Source: DAHUXT01 sp036273675 (lineage in GTDB: Bacteria > Chloroflexota > Ktedonobacteria > Ktedonobacterales > JADMIN01). Taken from it: a stretch of 15,534 bases of DNA. Location of the stretch: assembly GCA_036273675.1 (NCBI GenBank), contig DASUHD010000085.1, positions 1 through 15,534 of the forward strand. Direction: 5' to 3'. Each line of letters starts with the position of its first letter. Position 1 is the stretch's first letter. The translations under genes and the position numbers were made by a program. The notes under the pieces are model-generated. The model ran no database searches. It saw nothing but the letters and a program-made list of their open reading frames with translations, and was not told the DNA's origin. Positions 1 through 5,614 of the stretch are shown one piece after another.

Positions 1-133
1 GCCAATGAGGCTCACGAGCCAGAGTCATAGCCCCCGAAGCCAGCGCCACCCAGGCTAGGCATGCGACGCCAGGCATTTGCGCTTGCGACACGACGCTACA
101 TGAACGTTCCTGATGAGTTGGGGAGCCAAACAT
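1..133 (-). CDS. Possible N-terminal fragment of a leftward gene cut by the window edge
   Basis: An open frame starts at an ATG on the minus strand (complement of 131-133) and runs without a stop to position 1, giving about 44 residues. A second in-frame ATG lies at 74-76. The part after that second Met is hydrophobic (V-A-C-L-A-W-V-A-L-A-S-G-A-M), which could begin a membrane segment. Neither start has a clear Shine-Dalgarno site. A possible extended -10 element (155-163) lies just upstream, which is the main reason to list it. I do not recognise the product. The frame is short and could be chance, so confidence is low. Confidence 0.22.
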   Translation of the reverse strand, partial: MFGSPTHQERSCSVVSQAQMPGVACLAWVALASGAMTLAREPHW

Positions 134-154
134 ACGGTCAACGAGTTGAAACCA

Positions 155-184
155 ATCTTACCATGACCTGGTATCAACCAGCAA
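155..184 (-). promoter_or_regulatory. Possible leftward extended -10 promoter
   Basis: On the minus strand TGGTAAGAT (163 to 155) forms an extended -10 (TGn plus TAAGAT), with a poor -35 TTGCTG (184 to 179) 18 nt upstream. The same nine bases, TGGTAAGAT, occur upstream of the lyase gene at 2874-2882. A small hairpin (168-172 with 177-181) lies in the spacer. The rest of 1-329 shows nothing I can name; it holds the 3' flank of the phosphorylase gene. Confidence 0.3.
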
Positions 185-329
185 ATGTTCTTCTCGTTGT
201 TTCATTGCCACGAGGGCAGATCACCACCTATTGAGCCAGTGGTGCGCGGGAAATACGCTGCAAGTAGGCGAGGGATTTTACGGTGCAATGTTGGGAATTG
301 TGCTTCATCGTCTGCCCTGGCATACCGTC

Positions 330-1103
330 TCACAGCCGTAGGCACGCCTCGGCGGCGAGCCAGAAGAGCGCCTCGCGCCCCGAATGGGAGTCCCATTCGC
401 GCGCGCTCCACTCCGCGCCGCCGACATCGTCGCCACCATAGAGCACCTGGGCGAAGGTCACACCGCGGAATTGAGCCACGGCGAAGAACGCCGCCGCCTC
501 CATCTCGACCATGAGGCAGCCCTCGGCCAGGCGCTGCTGTACCTTGGCGGGTGTCTCGCGATAGATGGCGTCGGTCGTCCAGGTCTTGGCGGTCAGGTAG
601 CCAACCTCATGCGCCTGGAATGTCGCTTCGAGCGCGGCGACGCCCTCGGGGCTGGGCGCCACCTCGCGGCCCGCCGGGAGATAGTGGTATGAGGTACCTT
701 CATCGCGGATAGCTGAGAGTGGGATGAGGGGATGCCCCATCGCGATGCTGCTATCGAGCACGCCACAGCCACCACAGGCGATGAACTTGCGGCAGCCCAG
801 CGCGATCACCTCTTCGAACATCGCGGCGGCCAGTGGCGCGCCAACGCCTGGATGGAATATCGCCAGACGCTGACCCTCGAGCTCCATCTCATAGACAGGG
901 TGCGTTCCCATCTCGCTCCGCAGATGCTTGACAACGCGCATCTCGTCCTGCTGGCTGAGCTGGGTGATGACCTCGTTGAAGAAACAGAGCACCGCATGCT
1001 CCGGCACGTCGCGCGGTTTGATGAGCCGCGAGGGCTCCAGTACACCCTCCGGCGCATCATCGAATTCGAGGATGGGATAGTCGCGTGAGACAAAGTCGGT
1101 CAT
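330..1103 (-). CDS. Nucleoside phosphorylase (purine/uridine phosphorylase family)
   Basis: A 257-aa protein of the PNP/UDP phosphorylase superfamily, which splits nucleosides with phosphate into free base and ribose-1-phosphate in cytosolic salvage. Visible marks are the phosphate/ribose loop HPGVGAP (84-90), the glycine-rich strand GGCG (111-114), DEGTSYHY (134-141), which resembles the RxGTSY stretch of uridine phosphorylase-like members, the ribose-binding VEMEAAA (199-205), and GGDD (223-226), where an acidic residue normally protonates the base. Length is normal for the family. The start is the ATG at 1101-1103. The Shine-Dalgarno match is weak (GGAAA, about 9 nt upstream), and no convincing promoter of its own was found. 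It lies downstream of the lyase gene on the same strand, separated by the structured repeat 1125-1309. Family is confident; the exact base specificity cannot be read. Confidence 0.85.
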   Translation of the reverse strand: MTDFVSRDYPILEFDDAPEGVLEPSRLIKPRDVPEHAVLCFFNEVITQLSQQDEMRVVKHLRSEMGTHPVYEMELEGQRLAIFHPGVGAPLAAAMFEEVIALGCRKFIACGGCGVLDSSIAMGHPLIPLSAIRDEGTSYHYLPAGREVAPSPEGVAALEATFQAHEVGYLTAKTWTTDAIYRETPAKVQQRLAEGCLMVEMEAAAFFAVAQFRGVTFAQVLYGGDDVGGAEWSAREWDSHSGREALFWLAAEACLRL

Positions 1104-1124
1104 GTGAGTGTTTCCATTGAATAG

Positions 1125-1309
1125 CGCTGGCGACTAAAGTCGCGCCTGAATGGCCTTCGGCCACGAAGTCCGCCGTCGCGGACTGTTCAGACTGTAACCC
1201 AACGATACGCGTGGTTGGGGTAGTTCTCTGTAACCCGCGTAGGCGGGTTTTGTGGCGGAGCGGAGCGAGGCCATTCAGGCGCGGTTTGAACCGCCCGCCG
1301 TGGCCAGCG
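1125..1309. repeat. Symmetric hairpin-rich intergenic element with nested inverted repeats
   Basis: This element fills most of the gap between the lyase and the phosphorylase. A perfect 15-bp inverted repeat (1141-1155, CGCGCCTGAATGGCC, with 1269-1283) brackets the core. Each arm runs into a terminal 14-nt palindrome of 6-2-6 form: GCGACTAAAGTCGC (1130-1143) and GCGGTTTGAACCGC (1281-1294). An outer 7-bp pair (1125-1131 with 1303-1309) closes the whole. Inside are hairpins at 1151-1163 (TGGCC/GGCCA), 1167-1173 with 1178-1184 (AGTCCGC/GCGGACT), 1198-1203 with 1214-1219 (CCCAAC/GTTGGG) and 1232-1238 with 1243-1249 (AACCCGC/GCGGGTT, followed by TTTT on the + strand). The direct repeat CTGTAACCC occurs at 1192-1200 and 1228-1236. 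No ORF-like protein is evident. It may be a non-coding mobile (MITE/REP-like) element or an RNA-level structure; copy number in the genome is unknown. Confidence 0.7.
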
Positions 1310-1330
1310 GCACATGGCACATCCGTACCA

Positions 1331-2797
1331 TCACCCGCCCGCGCTGGCGCCGCCAAGAATTGGCGTCTGCGTCTTGCCCTGGCCCGCGATACCCGGCTCG
1401 GTCATCGCCTCTGGCTTCAATATCTCCGCCAGATCGGATTCCGGCAGCAGGTTACGCTCGCGCACGATGTCGCGGATATCGCGGCCCGTCTGAATCTGCT
1501 CCTTGGCAACCGCCGCAGACGCCTCGTAGCCGATATACGGGGCCAGCGCTGTCACCAGACTCGCGCTCTTGAAGGCGTACTCCTCGGCGCGGTTGGCATT
1601 CGCCTTGATGCCGACGACACAACGCTCGGTGAAGGTCGCCATCGCATTCTTCAGGATCGTGAACGACCAGAGCACATTGTGGATGATGACCGGCATCATC
1701 ACATTCAGCTCAAGCTGGCCCGCCTGCGCGGCGTAGCTGACCGTTGTGTCGAAGCCAAAGACCTGGAAGCAAACCTGGTTCAGCATCTCCGCCATCGAAG
1801 GATTGACCTTCCCCGGCATGATCGACGAGCCGGGCTGCACCGCAGGCAACACGATCTCGTAGAAGCCGGTGGCCGGCCCGGACGCCAGCAGCCGCAGGTC
1901 ATTGGCGATCTTGGTCAGGTCGCTGGCCAGCACCCGTACCGCGCCCGAGACCTCCATGAACGACGACATGCTCGGCGCGATCTGCACCAGCGACTCCGCG
2001 CGACGGAAGGCGAAGCTGGTCAGCTCGCTCAGATGCTTCACCATCGCGTCGATGTAGGCAGGCTCGGCGTTCAGCCCGGTACCAACGGCCGTGCCGCCGA
2101 TGTTCAGCTCCAGCAGCGTGTTACTGGCGTCATGGATGCGCGCGACATCGCGGCGCAATGTCAACCCGTAGGCGGCGAACTCCTGGCCGAGGCGGATCGG
2201 CGTCGCGTCCTGCAGATGCGTCCGGCCCGACTTCACGATGCCATCGAACTCGCGCCCCTTCGCCTCGAAGGCCGCCGCCAACTCCTCCAGTACGGGCAGC
2301 GTCTCGCGCACCATGAGCATCGTCGCCACACGCATCGCCGTCGGGAAGGTGTCGTTGGTGGACTGCGCCATGTTGACGTGATCGTTGGGATGGACCAGCT
2401 TGTAGTCGCCGCGCTGGCCGCCGAGAATCTCGATGGCACGGTTGGCCAGCACCTCATTGGCATTCATATTGTGCGAGGTGCCAGCGCCCGCCTGATAGAC
2501 ATCCACCACGAAGTGCTCATGCCAGTGGCCATCCAGTATCTCGTCGGCGGCCTGGATGATGGCGTTGGCAATGTGCGCGTCGAGGCGCCCGGTGTCTCGG
2601 TTGGAGAGCGCCGTCGCCTTCTTCACCAGCACCGTCGCGCGAATCATCGCTGGGTGGGCGTGCATGCCGCTAATGGGATAGTTCTCGACGGCGCGCTGCG
2701 TCTGCACGCCATAGAGCGCGCTGGCTGGCACTGCTTTATCGCCGAGCGAGTCATGCTCGATGCGCGCGCCCTGTTGCTGTGAATCGTCGTTTGTCAT
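1331..2797 (-). CDS. aspA: Aspartase/fumarase superfamily lyase, probable aspartate ammonia-lyase
   Basis: A 488-aa protein of normal family length. The superfamily signature GSSIMPGKVNP (323-333) contains the catalytic serine loop, and GRTHLQDATP (191-200) carries the conserved Thr-His pair. VDVYQAGAGTS (98-108) and QSTND (145-149) look like aspartase (class II fumarases usually read QSSND), and the C-terminal PEAMTEPGIAG (462-472) resembles the aspartase end. The stretch TFPTAM (150-155) is more fumarase-like, so class II fumarase (fumC) remains possible. Aspartase releases ammonia from L-aspartate to give fumarate; fumarase interconverts fumarate and malate. Both are cytosolic homotetramers. 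The start is an ATG (2795-2797) with AGGAGG (complement of 2809-2814) 11 nt upstream. A probable promoter lies at 2874-2882, in the gap after the hydrolase gene, so it may be transcribed alone. A 523-residue antisense frame over it is a codon-bias shadow. Confidence 0.85.
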   Translation of the reverse strand: MTNDDSQQQGARIEHDSLGDKAVPASALYGVQTQRAVENYPISGMHAHPAMIRATVLVKKATALSNRDTGRLDAHIANAIIQAADEILDGHWHEHFVVDVYQAGAGTSHNMNANEVLANRAIEILGGQRGDYKLVHPNDHVNMAQSTNDTFPTAMRVATMLMVRETLPVLEELAAAFEAKGREFDGIVKSGRTHLQDATPIRLGQEFAAYGLTLRRDVARIHDASNTLLELNIGGTAVGTGLNAEPAYIDAMVKHLSELTSFAFRRAESLVQIAPSMSSFMEVSGAVRVLASDLTKIANDLRLLASGPATGFYEIVLPAVQPGSSIMPGKVNPSMAEMLNQVCFQVFGFDTTVSYAAQAGQLELNVMMPVIIHNVLWSFTILKNAMATFTERCVVGIKANANRAEEYAFKSASLVTALAPYIGYEASAAVAKEQIQTGRDIRDIVRERNLLPESDLAEILKPEAMTEPGIAGQGKTQTPILGGASAGG

Positions 2798-2873
2798 CGC
2801 TCTGTATGCCTCCTGCCGTGGCTACGTTGCTCCGGCAATGTTGGGAAACGGGGAAATACCGAGAGCCAGTCCT

Positions 2874-2882
2874 ATCTTACCA
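2874..2882 (-). promoter_or_regulatory. Probable extended -10 promoter of the lyase gene
   Basis: The minus strand reads TGGTAAGAT from 2882 to 2874: a TGn extension followed by TAAGAT. No good -35 is present at 17 nt. Expected transcription start is near 2867, leaving a leader of about 70 nt before the lyase ATG at 2797. The same nine bases occur at 155-163. Confidence 0.4.
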
Positions 2883-2914
2883 CGACGAGGCAGGGGCAAG
2901 GGATGAGCGCAGGT

Positions 2915-3802
2915 CTATCGCTGGCGAAAGGCTGGCATGGAGCGATCCTCTCTACCCCTCGCCCTCGTGGGATGCGCCCCGCTCAGGATAGTACGAGCGA
3001 CGAGGTCGGGGTCATCGTAGGTGGGAACGTGGCCGCAGCCAGGCAGGGTGAGCCAGCGGGTCCGCGGCGGCAACTCATCACGAAACCGTGCGAGGCGTGA
3101 CAGCAGCACCCGGTCGCGCCCACCCCAGGCGACCGTCACGGGAACATTGATCTGGCGGCCGCCCGCAAAGCTCTCGCGTGTCGTAGCGCGGAAGGTCGGC
3201 TGGAAGCCGGGCGTTCGTACGAACGTCCGCACGGCTTCCAGCGCCGCGTTCGGCGGGAGACTCCATGGGCGACCAGTCAGGTGCGCCAGAAACAGCGTTC
3301 GGCCAATGGGCGAGGCCAGCACTGCCGGGGCGACGGGAAGCAGCGTCCGCGCCAGCCAGCGCGAAACGCGGAACAATACGATGTCGTAGCCTGGCGCTCG
3401 GCCTCGCCATAGCCCCGCTGGCGAGAGCGCGACCACCGAGCGCGCCCGTCCCAGCTTGGCTAGTTCCAGCGCCGTCCACCCGCCCAGCGAATTGCCCGCC
3501 AGATGCGCCGTCTCGATACCCAGCTCGTCCATGAAGCGCGCTAGCGCCCGCGCGAACGTCGCGGCATCCGGTCTTCCGCCCTTCAAGATAGGCGAGTCGC
3601 CATGCCCCGGCAGGTCCACGGCGATCACATCATAGTGGGACGTCAGCATGGGCAGCACCGGGTCCCAGATGCGCAGGCCGCTGCCGATGCCATGCAGCAA
3701 CAGCAGCGGCTCACCCTGTCCGCTCCGCTCGTAGTGAATAGCGCCATCTGCGCTTATGAGCTGTTGCGCCCATTGCTCTATCGGGTTCTCGTTGGCAGAC
3801 AT
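2915..3802 (-). CDS. Alpha/beta hydrolase
   Basis: A 295-aa alpha/beta-hydrolase-fold protein. LLLLHGIGSG (33-42) is the oxyanion-hole strand and loop. DLPGHGDS (63-70) is the usual turn after strand 4. GNSLGG (103-108) is the nucleophile elbow with Ser105. Asp230 in WGGRDRVL and His258 in GCGHVPTYDDP complete the triad. A cap of roughly 130-215 is rich in Arg and hydrophobic residues. The substrate cannot be told; esterase, C-C bond hydrolase or haloperoxidase-like activity are all possible. The start is the ATG at 3800-3802, with AAGGGGG seven nt upstream. It follows the epimerase gene by 33 nt on the same strand, so it is probably the third gene of the Rrf2-epimerase-hydrolase operon. The C-terminal tail after 280 is basic and probably disordered. 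Confidence 0.85.
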   Translation of the reverse strand: MSANENPIEQWAQQLISADGAIHYERSGQGEPLLLLHGIGSGLRIWDPVLPMLTSHYDVIAVDLPGHGDSPILKGGRPDAATFARALARFMDELGIETAHLAGNSLGGWTALELAKLGRARSVVALSPAGLWRGRAPGYDIVLFRVSRWLARTLLPVAPAVLASPIGRTLFLAHLTGRPWSLPPNAALEAVRTFVRTPGFQPTFRATTRESFAGGRQINVPVTVAWGGRDRVLLSRLARFRDELPPRTRWLTLPGCGHVPTYDDPDLVARTILSGAHPTRARGREDRSMPAFRQR

Positions 3803-3835
3803 AGGTGAACCCCCTTCAACCTGCTCGACCGCAGG

Positions 3836-4822
3836 CTACTTCCGCGCCGCCACATGTTCAGGCGCGTCACTTGGGGCAGTCTCCCCTACACTCGTTGCGT
3901 CGGAACGAACCAGCAGCGGCATCCCGGCCCACGCATCTCGGACGCTGGGCGTCCAGCCTGTTGCCGCCTTGAAGCGGCTATTGGAGACGCGCTGGCTGCG
4001 ACTCAGCGCCTCTGTGCCAGGCCCACCCGCCAGATTCATCAGCCATGTCGGCAGCGAGCGCAGCCGTTTGCGCCCGACGGCAGCGGCGATGGCTCCGGCG
4101 ATCTCCGCGCGACGCAGGGGATGGTCGTCCACGATGTCATAGATGCCCGAGTCGCCCCGTTCGAGCGCCACCACGAGCGCGTTTGCGGCGTCGTCCACCC
4201 AGACGAGTGGCATGTAGCCCTGCGGGCGTCCAGGCACAGGCACAAAGCCCAGACGCGCGATACGAAGCTGATCCTGGGCTGAAGGCGCATCTGGACTGTA
4301 GAGCGCGCCCATGCGCAGCGAGAGACCACGGCGACCGTCACCCGCCGCGGCGAAACGCGCAACCTCGGCCTCGGCATCGAGCGTGGTCACTTCAATCGCG
4401 GTTGGCGTCGCTGGGGTGTTCTCCGCGTCAATCCACTCGTCGCCGCTCTCGGGATAGACGAGGGCAAAGCTGGGATAGACAAACGTCTTCACGGTCGGTG
4501 AGGCGAGCGCCGCCGTGACGAGCGCGCGCGTGCCATCGCGGCGGATGCGGTCGTTCTCGGCCCAGGCGGAAAGCCGCCCGGCGCGCGTGCTCGGCGGGAT
4601 CTTCGTCGCCAGATGGAGCACCGCATCGGCATCCCGGAGCGCCATTTGTAGCGAGACCAGGTCAAAGAGATCGGCGTCCACCGGCTCTGCTCCGAGCCGA
4701 CGTAGCAGTGTGGCGTTTTCGGGCGAGCGGCTGAGGCCGCGAACGGTATGGCCAGCGCCGACGAGACGCCGGACGACGGGCCGCCCCAGGACGCCAGTAG
4801 CGCCAGTAACGAAAACCTTCAT
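3836..4822 (-). CDS. NAD(P)-binding epimerase/dehydratase-like protein (atypical extended SDR)
   Basis: A 328-aa Rossmann protein. It begins MKVFVTGATGVLGR, with the dinucleotide motif GxxGxxG at 7-13. Other extended-SDR marks are ADAVLHLA (65-72), SFALVYPE (118-125) and VWVDDAANAL (207-216). The normal catalytic YxxxK is absent: the equivalent helix reads TLDAEAEVARFA (147-158), with no Tyr or Lys. It may therefore be a binding protein or a non-classical reductase, like the NmrA or atypical-SDR groups. The frame stays open upstream to 5167, but that extension overlaps the regulator gene. The ATG at 4820-4822, with AGGAAGG a few bases upstream, is the sensible start. It is 52 nt downstream of the Rrf2 gene and 33 nt upstream of the hydrolase gene, suggesting an operon. 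Confidence 0.82.
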   Translation of the reverse strand: MKVFVTGATGVLGRPVVRRLVGAGHTVRGLSRSPENATLLRRLGAEPVDADLFDLVSLQMALRDADAVLHLATKIPPSTRAGRLSAWAENDRIRRDGTRALVTAALASPTVKTFVYPSFALVYPESGDEWIDAENTPATPTAIEVTTLDAEAEVARFAAAGDGRRGLSLRMGALYSPDAPSAQDQLRIARLGFVPVPGRPQGYMPLVWVDDAANALVVALERGDSGIYDIVDDHPLRRAEIAGAIAAAVGRKRLRSLPTWLMNLAGGPGTEALSRSQRVSNSRFKAATGWTPSVRDAWAGMPLLVRSDATSVGETAPSDAPEHVAARK

Positions 4823-4874
4823 GTATTCCTTCCTCTCTTTCCTTCTTCGAGTTGCGTCCAGGCCCATCCAGTGG

Positions 4875-5366
4875 CTAACCACGAAGGCATTCCTGGAACC
4901 ACGCGAGCGTTTTGTCGACGGCGCGTTGATCCACGCGCTTGCCGAGGCCCGCCACGAGGTCCGCAATGGTCTGCCCCCTGAGCGACCTGCGCCATGCCAT
5001 CTCGGCGCGCAGCATGGTAGCATTGATGGCGCAGGGCAGACGATACACCGCTGGCTCAAGGCCCGCGGGGCCGCGCTGGCGAATCTCGCTGCAACGGAAG
5101 GCCGGGTCGCGCCCCTCGATGGCGTCCACAACGTCCAGCATCGTGATCTCGGCAGCGGGCCGGGCAAGCCGATAGCCCCCTTTGGGACCAGGGACCGACA
5201 CCAGGATATCGGCGGCCGTCAGCGCCTGGAGGTGCTTGATGAGATAGCTTTCGGAGACCCCGTGGTACTCTGCGAGCGCCTTGCCCGGCAGCACCATACC
5301 AGCGGGAATCACCGCCAGCAGCGCGGCGCAATGTAGCCCCCACTCGACGCCATCACTGAGCTTCAT
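4875..5366 (-). CDS. Rrf2-family transcriptional regulator
   Basis: A 163-aa DNA-binding protein of the Rrf2 family (relatives IscR, NsrR, RirA, CymR). It begins MKLSDGVEWGLHC, the usual N-terminal helix. A winged helix-turn-helix covers about 24-70, with LAEYHGVSESYLIKHL as recognition helices and the wing GPKGGYRLARP. Cysteines are at 13, 92, 112 and 160. Family members that bind an Fe-S cluster use three central cysteines; here only 92 and 112 lie in that zone, so cluster binding is uncertain. A longer frame starts at GTG 5415-5417, but that codon sits only a few bases after the predicted transcription start. The ATG at 5364-5366 has a strong GGGAGGG (complement of 5372-5378) five nt upstream, so I chose it. 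It heads the epimerase and hydrolase operon and probably represses itself through the operator at 5436-5450. Confidence 0.87.
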   Translation of the reverse strand: MKLSDGVEWGLHCAALLAVIPAGMVLPGKALAEYHGVSESYLIKHLQALTAADILVSVPGPKGGYRLARPAAEITMLDVVDAIEGRDPAFRCSEIRQRGPAGLEPAVYRLPCAINATMLRAEMAWRRSLRGQTIADLVAGLGKRVDQRAVDKTLAWFQECLRG

Positions 5367-5426
5367 CTGCGCCCTCCCGATCAGCCCGCGACGTTTCACG
5401 CCATCGATATCCATCACTCACAATCA

Positions 5427-5455
5427 ATGATAAACTTTATCCTGGATAAATGCAA
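5427..5455 (-). promoter_or_regulatory. Sigma-70-type promoter of the Rrf2 operon
   Basis: On the minus strand TTGCAT (5455 to 5450) and TATCAT (5432 to 5427) are separated by exactly 17 nt. Expected start of transcription is near 5420, giving a leader of about 54 nt to the ATG at 5366. This spacing favours 5366 over the upstream GTG at 5417 as the start of the regulator. Confidence 0.6.
5436..5450. promoter_or_regulatory. Probable Rrf2 operator, perfect 7-1-7 inverted repeat
   Basis: TTTATCC (5436-5442), one central T, then GGATAAA (5444-5450) form a perfect palindrome inside the spacer of the regulator's promoter. Rrf2 proteins bind short A/T-flanked inverted repeats as dimers. Binding here would cover the spacer and part of the -35, blocking RNA polymerase, which is the expected geometry for autorepression. 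It could also affect the divergent ABC transporter gene, whose likely -10 lies about 100 nt away. The assignment to this regulator is inference from position and symmetry. Confidence 0.6.
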
Positions 5456-5550
5456 TCTATGATTCAGCCCCAAGAGCATCCATCTGCCTCTATGCGCAGC
5501 CGTCAACTGGCCTTTCCGCCAGTGTGTGCGGCAAGCGTGGCGTGGTACGA

Positions 5551-5559
5551 TGCTATACA
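5551..5559 (+). promoter_or_regulatory. Possible extended -10 promoter of the ABC transporter gene
   Basis: TGCTATACA (5551-5559) resembles an extended -10 (TGn then TATAAT-like). No good -35 is seen. It would place the transcript start near 5566, about 50 nt before the ABC transporter ATG. Confidence 0.4.
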
Positions 5560-5614
5560 GGAAATTTTACGCAGAAATAACTAGAGCAATGATTTGCACT
5601 ACCCCTGAGAGGAT

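Noticed and set aside
1211..2782. 523-residue open frame on the + strand
   Set aside because: It is antisense to the well-supported lyase gene; its composition (Arg/His/Leu-rich, no motif) is that of a codon-bias shadow.
285..2847. 13-bp direct repeat GCAATGTTGGGAA at 285-297 and 2835-2847
   Set aside because: A few 13-bp matches are expected by chance in a window this size, and flanks do not match.
4823..5167. N-terminal extension of the epimerase frame
   Set aside because: It overlaps the Rrf2 gene; MKVFVTGATG at 4822 is the natural start with a good ribosome site.
4515..5336. 273-residue open frame on the + strand
   Set aside because: Runs antisense across both the epimerase and Rrf2 genes; no ribosome site or motif.
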